Virus record (IMG/VR): IMGVR_UViG_3300027631_000002
Coordinates: 115,627 to 179,626 of that record
Direction: 5' to 3' (one strand)
Length of the DNA: 64,000 bases
DNA from: a virus
In this document: positions 34,190 through 42,311 of the stretch, piece by piece
Position numbering within the stretch: the first letter of the stretch is position 1
Layout of the letters: each line of letters begins with the position of its first letter
Notes under the pieces: model-generated
The model's input: only the letters and a program-made list of their open reading frames with translations
The model's database searches: none
Told to the model about the DNA's origin: nothing
Translations under genes and position numbers: made by a program

Positions 34190-34912
34190 TTATTGTTTCT
34201 TAATCCAAAGATAATAATCATCCGTTTTCTCAAAATCAAACTTTGTATAGTTCATCTCAAGAGAATCATTTATTAAATCAGTTATCAGATTATCAGTCAA
34301 CTTAGATTCAATATCTGTATTAAATTTATCTTTATCTATAATTGTATTTAGTTTTAAAGATACTTCCCCAATTAAATCAATTTGTTGTTTAAGAAGCTCT
34401 TCATATAGATACTCCTTTATATTTTCCTTAATAATATCAAACTCATCTTTATTATAAACAATTACTAATAGATCTTCATTTTCCCAATTACTAATTTTAA
34501 ACATATGTTTATCTGTATCAACTATATCTATTTGACTTAAATTTGCATCAAAATGATCTGCTAAAAACTTCTCTGCTTTAATATCAGTCTTACCAATACC
34601 TTTATAAAGACATTGAATAATTGAAGTAATTTTAAATTCATCGGATTCAAATACTTTAAATCTTTCAAATGTTAAAACTCCATCTGACTCCATGTGAACT
34701 CTATCTTCAATAACATCATTTATAACCTGTTTAATACCATTTATATCTTTTAAACCATTTCTATCTATAAACTTTTCAAATTTATCAGAACCATTCTTTA
34801 AATATCTTTTTAAATTAGTAGGTTTAATCTTCCACTTATCAATATACTCATCAACTAGTTTATTTACTACTTGATAATATTTATTTGCATCCTCTCTACT
34901 GTTTATTGACAT
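34190..34912 (-). CDS. Hypothetical helical protein, 240 residues
   Basis: The protein starts MSINSREDANKYYQVVNKLV and is charged and helical, with one strand-rich part (HMFKISNWENEDLLVIVYNK). No motif is recognised. It has its own late-type promoter and a terminator, so it is a single-gene unit. Confidence 0.6.
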   Translation of the reverse strand: MSINSREDANKYYQVVNKLVDEYIDKWKIKPTNLKRYLKNGSDKFEKFIDRNGLKDINGIKQVINDVIEDRVHMESDGVLTFERFKVFESDEFKITSIIQCLYKGIGKTDIKAEKFLADHFDANLSQIDIVDTDKHMFKISNWENEDLLVIVYNKDEFDIIKENIKEYLYEELLKQQIDLIGEVSLKLNTIIDKDKFNTDIESKLTDNLITDLINDSLEMNYTKFDFEKTDDYYLWIKKQ

Positions 34913-34938
34913 TATTTAATTGTGTTTTTTATTAGAAC

Positions 34939-34948
34939 TATATATTAA
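34939..34948 (-). promoter_or_regulatory. Late-promoter-like TTAATATATA, 26 nt before ATG
   Basis: The minus-strand motif precedes the gene ending at 34912; longer spacing class. Confidence 0.45.
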
Positions 34949-35029
34949 AAAAATATTTTCACTTTTTATTAAACAAAAGATAAGTTTCATGATATATAAT
35001 CATGTAAAAAAATTAAAAAACAAAAAACC

Positions 35030-35215
35030 ATGAAAAAAGTATTATTCGCTGTAATGGCAATCGCTGCAATTTCTTTAACATCTTGCAAAAAAACTGAAAC
35101 TGTAGATGCTACAACAACTGTTGATTCAACTGCTGTTGATACTACTAAAGTTGATACAACTGCTGTAGATTCAACAACTGTTGACACTACTAAAACTACT
35201 GAGGTAGCTAAGTAA
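35030..35215 (+). CDS. Small phage-encoded lipoprotein
   Basis: The 61-residue protein has a classic lipoprotein signal: MKKVLFAVMAIAAISLTSC with the lipobox Cys at residue 19, followed by KK as in Bacteroidetes lipoproteins. The mature 43 residues are a degenerate VDTT/VDST repeat and are probably unstructured. It would sit in the outer or inner membrane of the infected cell. Phage lipoproteins of this size can block receptors (superinfection exclusion) or act in lysis; the sequence does not decide. A terminator follows. Confidence 0.75.
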   Translation: MKKVLFAVMAIAAISLTSCKKTETVDATTTVDSTAVDTTKVDTTAVDSTTVDTTKTTEVAK

Positions 35216-35260
35216 TCAAAAAAAACACTGACAATTTTTCAATCATTTTGTTTGATGTGA

Positions 35261-35292
35261 AAAAAGAGAAACAGAAATGTTTCTCTTTTTTG
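35261..35292 (+). terminator. Rho-independent terminator
   Basis: Stem AAAAAGAGAAACA/TGTTTCTCTTTTT with GAAA loop. Confidence 0.85.
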
Positions 35293-35310
35293 TTTTTAGG
35301 AATTATGTAT

Positions 35311-35320
35311 TTAATATATA
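35311..35320 (+). promoter_or_regulatory. Late-promoter-like TTAATATATA, 4 nt before ATG
   Basis: An exact copy of the motif, followed by GTTT and the ATG; short-spacing class. Confidence 0.55.
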
Positions 35321-35324
35321 GTTT

Positions 35325-36230
35325 ATGAATTTAAAACAACTTAGAGACTTTTATAATAATAAACCTGTAGAATTTGTAGTTAAAGAACACTACAACTTAA
35401 TAGAAGATAATGAATACATACCTAGATTTTCTTTAAAAAATGTTAAGGATATTGCAAATATTCCAATTAACCAACCAATCAAGTATTCCGATCAAGTAAT
35501 GACTAAAGCCATTAAGTATGGTATGATGTTTTTATTAAACTACAAAGGAGAAAAAGATAAACACTTTGCTGGTCACGAGAGAGTTATATACCCTATGGTA
35601 CTTGGACGTTCATCTCAAGGTAAGATGTTATTGAGAGGTTGGCACTTAAATGGATGGTCAGTATCTCAAAGAAGACACATAAATAAGATCTGGAGACTCT
35701 TTAGAACAGATAGGATACTTTCTATGACTTTTACTGGATCGTTCTATAGATTGCCTCCTGCCGGTTATAATATGAATGATAAAGGTATGAGAGGTGGTAT
35801 TGTTGTTAGAGCAGATTTCAATGAAATTAGAAGAAATCAACAAGCACTTGTAAATCAAAACAAAATTCAAAACAGAGAAGAAGTTACTATTGGTGAAAAA
35901 GATAAAACTTTTGCATCTATACAAGTTAAGGAAACAGAAGAATCTAAATTAGACTTAATGAAACCATTTGAAAATGTTTATGTAAATAACAATAAAGATA
36001 TGGCGGGTTTAAGAATATCATTCTTAAAAAGTATTTATGGTAATAAGTATATTGCAGTATTGGGTGCGTTAGGACAACCAGGTAACACTGTTAGAGTTTT
36101 AACCGATAAACAAGTAAATTTAGGAGTTTTTAAAGTACTTGATTCTATTACAGGAGATGTTTTAAAGAGTATTAAGAATGTGAAAGGTAATGCTTTATAC
36201 GATTTATATTTATTTGATAAAAAACTTTAA
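35325..36230 (+). CDS. Unknown protein with WYL-like segment
   Basis: The 301-residue protein has ERVIYPMVLGRSSQGKMLLRGWHL followed by INKIWRLFRTDRILSMTF. This fits the RxYPxxL...LRGW...FRxDRI pattern of WYL-type ligand or nucleic-acid sensing domains, although the match is by eye. The C-terminus is a repeated beta motif (VRVLTDKQVNLGVFKVLDS). No helix-turn-helix is visible. A role in virion or regulation is open. Confidence 0.55.
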   Translation: MNLKQLRDFYNNKPVEFVVKEHYNLIEDNEYIPRFSLKNVKDIANIPINQPIKYSDQVMTKAIKYGMMFLLNYKGEKDKHFAGHERVIYPMVLGRSSQGKMLLRGWHLNGWSVSQRRHINKIWRLFRTDRILSMTFTGSFYRLPPAGYNMNDKGMRGGIVVRADFNEIRRNQQALVNQNKIQNREEVTIGEKDKTFASIQVKETEESKLDLMKPFENVYVNNNKDMAGLRISFLKSIYGNKYIAVLGALGQPGNTVRVLTDKQVNLGVFKVLDSITGDVLKSIKNVKGNALYDLYLFDKKL

Positions 36231-36236
36231 TATATA
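36227..36236 (+). promoter_or_regulatory. Late-promoter-like TTAATATATA, 24 nt before ATG
   Basis: The motif overlaps the stop codon of the previous gene and precedes the tagged zinc-ribbon gene. Confidence 0.5.
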
Positions 36237-36260
36237 GTATATAAAAAATAGTTAAAGATC

Positions 36261-36911
36261 ATGATTAAGAAATTTGAAAATTTTGATAGTGAAGAATGTT
36301 GTGCATCTTGTCAAGAACCAGTTGAACACTGTATGTGTTATGGTGAAAAGGATGAGCAAACGGATGAACTAACTGATGAGAAATCAGAAGAATTTAATGA
36401 GAAGAAAAATTGGATCAAAGATGCAATCAAACATCCAGGTGCATTAAGAAAATCATTAGGAAAAAAAGATGATGAAAAAATTTCTAAAAAAGAGATCTCA
36501 TCAGAACTTTCTAAATTAAAGGCTAAGGATAAAGATAAGAATAAACCAGGTACTCAATTAGATAAAAAAGATGCTACTAAAAAAAGAAGATTAGAGTTAG
36601 CAAAAACTTTAAGTAAACTTAAAGCAATTAAAGAAAATCACGAAGAAGAAAATTATATGTTTTTTAGTAATTTAGAAACTATCAAAAGATTAGTGGATGA
36701 GTTATTACAGATGGATAGAGCAGAAATTGATACAATGTTAAAAGAGCATGACTGGGCGTCAGATCACATTACATCTTCTAAAGATGATATTGAAGAAGTA
36801 TTTGACTTTATAGCGGGTAATGAAAATCCTGATGACGCAAAATCTCTTGATAATCTATTTGGTGATCCATTATCACATATTGATAGTTTTATATCACATA
36901 CAAAAAAATAA
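36261..36911 (+). CDS. Tagged basic protein with Cys cluster (probable DNA-binding internal protein)
   Basis: The 216-residue protein begins MIKKFENFDSEE (tag-like), then CCASCQEPVEHCMC, a likely zinc site. Residues 50-125 are very Lys-rich. They include WIKDAIKHPGALRKSLG, a motif I recall from other large-virus proteins with W-x-x-x-A-x-x-x-P-G-x-L-x-x-x-L-G, and end in KKRRLELAKTLSKLKA. The C-terminal 75 residues are acidic and helical. Charge and tag suit a protein condensed with DNA in the head; this is inference. Confidence 0.65.
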   Translation: MIKKFENFDSEECCASCQEPVEHCMCYGEKDEQTDELTDEKSEEFNEKKNWIKDAIKHPGALRKSLGKKDDEKISKKEISSELSKLKAKDKDKNKPGTQLDKKDATKKRRLELAKTLSKLKAIKENHEEENYMFFSNLETIKRLVDELLQMDRAEIDTMLKEHDWASDHITSSKDDIEEVFDFIAGNENPDDAKSLDNLFGDPLSHIDSFISHTKK

Positions 36912-36940
36912 AAAAACCCTCACTTAGTGAGGGTTTTTCT
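36911..36940 (+). terminator. Rho-independent terminator
   Basis: Stem CCCTCAC/GTGAGGG with TTA loop and T run. Confidence 0.85.
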
Positions 36941-37017
36941 TTTAAACTAACATGTTAGTATTTCATATAAGTTAAGTTTAACTCCTTAATTAGGAATTAA
37001 AAAATAATAGCCTATGA

Positions 37018-37428
37018 ATGAACGAATTAGATCTTTTTTTAACACATCTTTTTAGTAATATTGAAAATGAAGATATTATCTTATCAAAAAAGATGAAGTA
37101 TGGTTATAGACATTACTACTTAAATGTCAATGTAGAAAAAGAAGATAAAGAAGATAAAAATTCAATCAATAACTCTGGTATTTATTTATCTGGTGGTGGA
37201 GACTTTTGTATCACAATTGATAATCGAAACAAATGTATTGATATATTTTCTAATTTTGATAATATTGTTGTTGAGGATAAAGATTTAGTAGATAAATGGA
37301 CTGAAATATTTGAAGAGTATATTCAAACAAGTCTTGAAAAGGAAGTTGGAAATTTAATAAATAATGTATTCTCAAACTCAACACAAAGGAATTTATTGAG
37401 AGATTATAAATTAAAAAAAATTATTTAA
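37018..37428 (+). CDS. Hypothetical protein, 136 residues
   Basis: The protein starts MNELDLFLTHLF and includes a beta-rich centre (YLSGGGDFCITIDNRNKCID) and a basic C-terminal helix. No family recognised. One base separates it from the next gene, so the two are co-translated. Confidence 0.6.
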   Translation: MNELDLFLTHLFSNIENEDIILSKKMKYGYRHYYLNVNVEKEDKEDKNSINNSGIYLSGGGDFCITIDNRNKCIDIFSNFDNIVVEDKDLVDKWTEIFEEYIQTSLEKEVGNLINNVFSNSTQRNLLRDYKLKKII

Positions 37429-37429
37429 T

Positions 37430-37924
37430 ATGAACTTATTTACTCAAGACGAAATAGATAGAATTACAAAAGCTAAGGAAACTAATGATAAACTAGAAGA
37501 ATACTTTAATGATAAAAGAGTAGACTGGACTAAAAATGTTGATCCTTTATTCAAATCATTGTCATTAGACTTAACAAATCCAGCCAATTCTAAGACTATA
37601 TTAGATACACAAGCTATCGCACTATCATATAGACAAATGTTAAATGAACAAATCAACTTCTTTTTAAATAAACGAAGTAGGGAAATGACCAAGATTAAAA
37701 AATTAAAACAAGATAAATTTGTGTTTTATGCTACTGGATTCGGTATAAAAACAAATATGGGAGAAAAAGGTATTTTGATTGATGGTCATTTAGCAGAAAA
37801 TGATAGGGCAATGGAAATCATCGAAGCTTATATCTCTTATATGAGAGATACTGTTAAAAATCTTGAATCATTAGGATTTGCAGTTAAGAATATGATTGAG
37901 TTGATGAACTATCTAGGAAAATAA
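37430..37924 (+). CDS. Hypothetical helical protein, 164 residues
   Basis: The protein starts MNLFTQDEIDRITKAKETND and is mostly helical, with one strand-rich turn (KFVFYATGFGIKTNMGEKGI) and a C-terminal helix. No motif recognised. A terminator follows at once. Confidence 0.6.
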   Translation: MNLFTQDEIDRITKAKETNDKLEEYFNDKRVDWTKNVDPLFKSLSLDLTNPANSKTILDTQAIALSYRQMLNEQINFFLNKRSREMTKIKKLKQDKFVFYATGFGIKTNMGEKGILIDGHLAENDRAMEIIEAYISYMRDTVKNLESLGFAVKNMIELMNYLGK

Positions 37925-37950
37925 AAAAAGAGACATTAAGTCTCTTTTTT
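37923..37950. terminator. Bidirectional terminator
   Basis: Stem AGAGAC/GTCTCT with ATTAA loop and A/T flanks between convergent genes. Confidence 0.75.
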
Positions 37951-39027
37951 GTCTTTATCACGTTCTCTTCCCTTTTCAACGTCTATTTCGATACCTGCTT
38001 GTTTTAAGACCATCACACCTTCAGAACATCCATAGCATAGATTTTTATTTTTTGACTTACCTTCACAGTCATCACATCTATCACGATCACCATCGGTGTC
38101 CCATAATCTATAACATTTCCAAGAAGGGATATTAGAAAGCTCATCTTTATCTTTATTTAAACAAAATAAAGTATCCATATAAGGATATTTAGGATGTTTA
38201 CCATCTATCTTAACAGATATTTCACCTAGTACTTCTTTACCATTATATTTAAACTTTACTGCATTAGAATCACCACAACTCATAGATTGTTTATATAACC
38301 AACCATTTTTTTCAGCATATCGTGTGAATTTATTTACTTCATAATCACGATTTGTATAAACTCTATCCATAAAGTATTCTGCGTCACAAGGAGATTTATC
38401 TAATTTCCAAACTAAAGCTCTACCACATATATTACCATCTTCGAGAAGAACTAGTAATCTAACTTTCTTTTCATTTTTAGTGTATATTTTAAGAAATGAT
38501 TGGTGTCCAGTCATACAAGAACTACCAAGTGTTCCTAAGTTTCTATCAAAATAGTTGCTATCGTTATAACCATTTTTTATTTGTTCTCCAACATAAAACT
38601 GAAAATCATCTTCTCCTTCATCAGCAATTGATTTATAAACATTTACAAAATCTTCTATTTGTTTATCAGTAATCTTAATATTATATAAATCTTTTGCTAT
38701 GTATTTTATAGCTCTACCAACTTTAACGTCAGTTCTTCCAGACATAATATAAGGATCTTTAATATCATCCTTTATTCTATTTGTTTGAATAAAAGATACC
38801 TTGTCTTTATCATCAGTTGTTTTAAAGAAATCTTGTTTTAAATCTATCTCAGAAATCCAGTCTTTATCATTAATTCTTGATAAAAGCATATCTGCAATTG
38901 TAGAGGAATTATTCGACTGTCTTGCGATTTTATATAATTTAGATAAGAAACTTGTATCTGCACTTAAAAATGCTTCTAGTATAAGTTTAGATTCATTTAT
39001 TAAAAATTGGTTGTACTTGCTAATCAT
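37936..39027 (-). CDS. Tagged SCMT/GRxLVW family member 2 with zinc ribbon
   Basis: The 363-residue protein starts MISKYNQFLINESK, a full tag with I-N-E/S. Its centre, LGSSCMTGHQSFLKIYTKN followed by ICGRALVWKLD and YPYMDTLFCL, matches the protein at 25603-26742 and defines a two-member family. It adds CDDCEGKSKNKNLCYGC near the C-terminus, a four-Cys zinc ribbon. Function is unknown. The untagged relative has a host-type promoter, suggesting that one copy is made in the cell and the other may be delivered by the virion. Confidence 0.68.
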   Translation of the reverse strand: MISKYNQFLINESKLILEAFLSADTSFLSKLYKIARQSNNSSTIADMLLSRINDKDWISEIDLKQDFFKTTDDKDKVSFIQTNRIKDDIKDPYIMSGRTDVKVGRAIKYIAKDLYNIKITDKQIEDFVNVYKSIADEGEDDFQFYVGEQIKNGYNDSNYFDRNLGTLGSSCMTGHQSFLKIYTKNEKKVRLLVLLEDGNICGRALVWKLDKSPCDAEYFMDRVYTNRDYEVNKFTRYAEKNGWLYKQSMSCGDSNAVKFKYNGKEVLGEISVKIDGKHPKYPYMDTLFCLNKDKDELSNIPSWKCYRLWDTDGDRDRCDDCEGKSKNKNLCYGCSEGVMVLKQAGIEIDVEKGRERDKDKKET

Positions 39028-39476
39028 TATATTATTATAAATTTACCCTCGTCTTTATATTCGTGAAAATGTCTTAGTGAAAAAATAAATTTAGTTCCTA
39101 TTCTATTTGGTTTAGAAGACTCCAAGCATTCAAATTCCATTGCTATAGTTTCATCATAATCCCAACCAGAATCTCTTGCAAAATCACTCCAATAATTAAC
39201 AAATTCATAAACTTCATTTTTTAAGAAATATTCTTCACCGTGTCCCGCTACTTTGTGAGTAAATTTTGGTACTAATCTTCTGAATAAGGACGTTGATTTT
39301 ATAAATTTGATTTTATCACCAATTTTTAAATCTGCAACAGCAACTCTTTTTTTGGCTTCTTGTTCAGAGTTATATAACATACCATCATATTTTGATATTG
39401 GTACTTTCGTACCCTTCTCGGCACCATATAACCCACCTTTTGGTATAAAACCTTCATAATGTTTAATATATTTCAT
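39027..39476 (-). CDS. Small protein with weak N-terminal tag
   Basis: The 149-residue protein begins MKYIKHYEGFIPKGG, like the tag but without a clear x-E site. The body is a compact beta-rich domain (VAVADLKIGDKIKFIKSTSL, later NRIGTKFIFSLRHFHEY). No family recognised. Its stop overlaps the next ATG by one base (TAATG). Confidence 0.6.
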   Translation of the reverse strand: MKYIKHYEGFIPKGGLYGAEKGTKVPISKYDGMLYNSEQEAKKRVAVADLKIGDKIKFIKSTSLFRRLVPKFTHKVAGHGEEYFLKNEVYEFVNYWSDFARDSGWDYDETIAMEFECLESSKPNRIGTKFIFSLRHFHEYKDEGKFIII

Positions 39477-39480
39477 AAAC

Positions 39481-39490
39481 TATATATTAA
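39481..39490 (-). promoter_or_regulatory. Late-promoter-like TTAATATATA, 4 nt before ATG
   Basis: Exact minus-strand motif followed by GTTT and the ATG; short-spacing class. Confidence 0.55.
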
Positions 39491-39492
39491 AT

Positions 39493-39526
39493 AAAAAACC
39501 CATCTTTTTGAGATGGGTTGTTTTTT
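39493..39526 (-). terminator. Terminator of the M42 peptidase gene
   Basis: Stem AACCCATCT/AGATGGGTT with flanking A and T runs. Confidence 0.8.
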
Positions 39527-40595
39527 AAGAGTTGTATTTAAAATTATGATTCTCTTCAATATTTAGAAGAGTTTCGTAAATCAACTCTATAACATTTTTA
39601 ATATCTTCCTTATGAACAGTTTCACAAGTTGTGTGCATGTACTTGAGTGCTAAAGAAATAAGTGCAGAAGGAGTACCACCATTCGCATAAGCAAACGCAT
39701 CGGTATCTGTTCCAGTTGATCTTGAAGATGCTGCTAACTGGTGAGGGATTTTTTTAGCCGTTGCAGTATCCAAAATCAATTTTCTCAATTTATTATGAAC
39801 TGCAGGACCTCTTGTAATAACACCTCCATCACCAGCAATGTGATCACCTTGTTTACTTGCGGTATAGCAAGGTGATGATGTTTCATGACAAACATCAGTA
39901 ATAATAGCAACATTTGGTTTAATTGTGTGTGCAATCATTTCAGCACCACGTAATCCAATTTCTTCTTGAACTGAATTAACAATGTAAAGTTTAAATGGTA
40001 GTTTTTTACCTTTCTCTTTTAATTTTCTTGCAACCTCGGCAATCATAAAACCACCAATTCTATTGTCAAGAGCTCTACCAGAGTAGTAATCTTTACCAAG
40101 TTTCATCAACTCATCTTTAAAAGTAACTACAGTACCAACTTGAATACCCATCTTGGCAACATCCTCTTTTGAAGAAGCACCAATATCGATAAAAATTGAA
40201 CTTAAATCAACCTCTTTCTTTCTATCAGCAATATGTATCGCTGGATGTCCAAAGACGCCTGTAACGACTCCTTTTTCTCCCCATAGATTTACTCTCATAG
40301 AAGGAGCAATTTGTACGTCAGAGCCACCATTTCTGATAACTCTAATATATCCTTTTGAGTCAATGTAGTTTACAAACCAACTGATTTCATCAGAGTGTGC
40401 TTCGATAACAACTTTAAAGTCAGACTCTAAATTACCGGTAACACCATAAGCAGTACCATAATTATCAAGTTCTACAGAATCGACATACTTTTCAATATTG
40501 TCCATCCAAACTTTTTGTCCACCTAATTCATACTCAAAACCTGTTGGAGAAGTACTGTTCAAGTACTCTTTTAAAAACTTTTTGTTTAATTTCAT
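39525..40595 (-). CDS. M42 family zinc aminopeptidase
   Basis: The 356-residue protein matches the M42 (glutamyl aminopeptidase / PepA-like) family across its length. VIEAHSDEISWFV supplies the first zinc ligands, YYSGRALDNRIGG the bridging Asp, and VNSVQEEIGLRGAE the catalytic Glu pair. ITDVCHET carries the Asp ligand, and KYMHTTCETVH the last His. Such enzymes form dodecameric shells that trim peptides. It has a candidate host-type promoter and a terminator of its own, so is expressed independently. Confidence 0.9.
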   Translation of the reverse strand: MKLNKKFLKEYLNSTSPTGFEYELGGQKVWMDNIEKYVDSVELDNYGTAYGVTGNLESDFKVVIEAHSDEISWFVNYIDSKGYIRVIRNGGSDVQIAPSMRVNLWGEKGVVTGVFGHPAIHIADRKKEVDLSSIFIDIGASSKEDVAKMGIQVGTVVTFKDELMKLGKDYYSGRALDNRIGGFMIAEVARKLKEKGKKLPFKLYIVNSVQEEIGLRGAEMIAHTIKPNVAIITDVCHETSSPCYTASKQGDHIAGDGGVITRGPAVHNKLRKLILDTATAKKIPHQLAASSRSTGTDTDAFAYANGGTPSALISLALKYMHTTCETVHKEDIKNVIELIYETLLNIEENHNFKYNS

Positions 40596-40648
40596 TTTAG
40601 ATATTTTAATGTTCTTATGTTATACATGAAAATGTAATTTAGTTTAAA

Positions 40649-40665
40649 CAAAGTTATCAACTTTG
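40649..40665. promoter_or_regulatory. Inverted repeat CAAAGTT-ATC-AACTTTG with embedded TAACTTTG
   Basis: A perfect 7-bp palindrome lies between divergent genes. Its left half read on the minus strand is TAACTTTG, a TAnnTTTG box for the peptidase gene. It could be an operator, but this is inferred from symmetry alone. Confidence 0.4.
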
Positions 40666-40676
40666 ATATAATCATT

Positions 40677-41003
40677 ATGAAATTTAGACTAATAAATGAC
40701 TTTATATTAAATACTGGATTTGGTGAAGAAATAATTCTCCAAAAAGGAGATATTACTGAACCTAATGAAAATGGTGATTATTCATTTCCTAAAATAAGTA
40801 GAACATTTACTAAAGAAGATTTACTTTCAAAACCTGAGTTATTTGAAGAGTTACTTGAATTAAAATTGGATGTAAGAGAAATTACTGAAGATGATGATAA
40901 TAAAATAGGTAATTGGAGAATACAACTTGATGTAAAAACATCAAGAAAGAAATTAAAGGAAATAGAAAAGTTTATAAGAGAGAATGTAAATGAAATGCTT
41001 TAA
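40677..41003 (+). CDS. Hypothetical protein, 108 residues
   Basis: The protein starts MKFRLINDFILNTGFGEEII and has a beta-rich first half (LQKGDITEPNENGDYSFPKI) and a helical, charged second half. No family recognised. It ends one base before the convergent tagged gene. Confidence 0.6.
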   Translation: MKFRLINDFILNTGFGEEIILQKGDITEPNENGDYSFPKISRTFTKEDLLSKPELFEELLELKLDVREITEDDDNKIGNWRIQLDVKTSRKKLKEIEKFIRENVNEML

Positions 41004-41270
41004 TTATTTAAAAAAACCAAATCTTTTCATTCTAGTTTTACTTAACATTTTACTATACTCATCAATTATATAAGATCTTAATTCATCATCCAGTTCAATA
41101 CCCATTTCAAATGCTCTTTCAAAGTCATCTTCACTTGAGAAACTAACTTCTCCATTTATTACTTTAAATGAGAATTCTTGGTCATCAATGAAAACTTCAA
41201 GGTTATTACCATGAACATCAAATGGTTCAATATCAAAATTGAATTCTTCAAATAATTTTAAGTGTTTCAT
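41004..41270 (-). CDS. Tagged small protein, 88 residues
   Basis: The protein begins MKHLKLFEEFN, tag with L-F-E. The rest is acidic and ends in a basic SKTRMKRFGFFK tail. It overlaps the upstream protease-like gene by one base and so shares its transcript. Confidence 0.65.
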   Translation of the reverse strand: MKHLKLFEEFNFDIEPFDVHGNNLEVFIDDQEFSFKVINGEVSFSSEDDFERAFEMGIELDDELRSYIIDEYSKMLSKTRMKRFGFFK

Positions 41271-42241
41271 TACTCTTCTGTTTTCAATAAGTCTTCTAAA
41301 TATAAGTATATATATTTGTGGTATCTTTTTAAGATAAATGGATCAACATTTCTTTTAATATCACCATATAATCTAAATCTACCGGAATTTTGTGTAAGTT
41401 TATCTATTCCTTCTTTAGGAGTTGTGATTGTTGGAAACATAGTAACTATTTCTTTAGCAACTGAAAAAGCAAACGCCATAACCTCATCTTTATTAGAGAA
41501 ATATTTTTTCTGATCTTTTGGTTCTGGTAAAGGCATATCTATATTTGGTCTTCTAGAATGTTGTCCTACGTGAATTTGTTCATGTTTAAGTATGTCACCA
41601 AGTGGAACTTGATCAAAGAAGTCTTTTGGTATAAAAGGCATTGGTAAATTTAAAACAACTCTAGGTCTTTTCGTAACTGGATTTACTAACGCAAAAAACT
41701 GAGCAGATCTTGGTGGTGCAGTTGCTTTATCTCTTTCTGGTAAATCATTTAAGAAAGTATTATAATCTACAATCTCTATATCATACTCTGCTCCGAGTGT
41801 AGTCAATTCTGGTATTTGAAATCTATGATGTCTCGGATATGTATTGATTTCCCCCATTAAACCATCTACTGCCTCATTTTTGTAATCAACGATTGCCTCA
41901 TTTACTTTACTTTCAGATATACCTAATATAGAGTGAATATCTTGTTCAATCATTTCAACTCCTGCTTCCATTGATTCTACTTCCTCTTCAAAGTCAAGTA
42001 CGTCATTTGCAATTTTAGTAACTTTCATATCATCAATGTCAAATTCATATCTAACATTCATACCATTTGCTGAGAAATTTATAAACAACTCATGGTCATC
42101 TTTATTCTCCCACTCATATATAAGTGTATCACTATTTTCAGTGTTGTCAAGTAAATCTTTGATTTCTTGCATTCTCATGTCTAAATAACTATCTGGGTTA
42201 GTGACATTCTCGTTGATAAATTGGTTCCAGTTTTTAATCAT
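41270..42241 (-). CDS. Tagged HExxH zinc-metalloprotease-like protein
   Basis: The 323-residue protein starts MIKNWNQFINENV, a full tag with I-N-E/N like the capsid propeptide junction. Near residue 230 it has GDILKHEQIHVGQHSRR, containing HEQIH (HExxH), the zinc and catalytic motif of gluzincins and metzincins. A third ligand may lie in NKDEVMAFAFSVAKE about 30 residues on. The N-terminal third is acidic and helical. If packaged and injected it would be a virion-delivered protease; substrate unknown. A late-type motif sits 4 nt before the ATG. Confidence 0.7.
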   Translation of the reverse strand: MIKNWNQFINENVTNPDSYLDMRMQEIKDLLDNTENSDTLIYEWENKDDHELFINFSANGMNVRYEFDIDDMKVTKIANDVLDFEEEVESMEAGVEMIEQDIHSILGISESKVNEAIVDYKNEAVDGLMGEINTYPRHHRFQIPELTTLGAEYDIEIVDYNTFLNDLPERDKATAPPRSAQFFALVNPVTKRPRVVLNLPMPFIPKDFFDQVPLGDILKHEQIHVGQHSRRPNIDMPLPEPKDQKKYFSNKDEVMAFAFSVAKEIVTMFPTITTPKEGIDKLTQNSGRFRLYGDIKRNVDPFILKRYHKYIYLYLEDLLKTEE

Positions 42242-42245
42242 AAAT

Positions 42246-42255
42246 TATATATTAA
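42246..42255 (-). promoter_or_regulatory. Late-promoter-like TTAATATATA, 4 nt before ATG
   Basis: Exact minus-strand motif followed by ATTT and the ATG; short-spacing class. Confidence 0.55.
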
Positions 42256-42311
42256 AAACTATTAAACAAAAAATGTACTTTTTTATATAATCTCTAATAA
42301 TTAAATTAAAT

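Noticed and set aside
34987-35187. Minus-strand frame overlapping the lipoprotein
   Set aside because: It encodes only the Val/Ser/Thr complement of the VDTT repeat. The plus strand has a perfect lipoprotein signal and a terminator.
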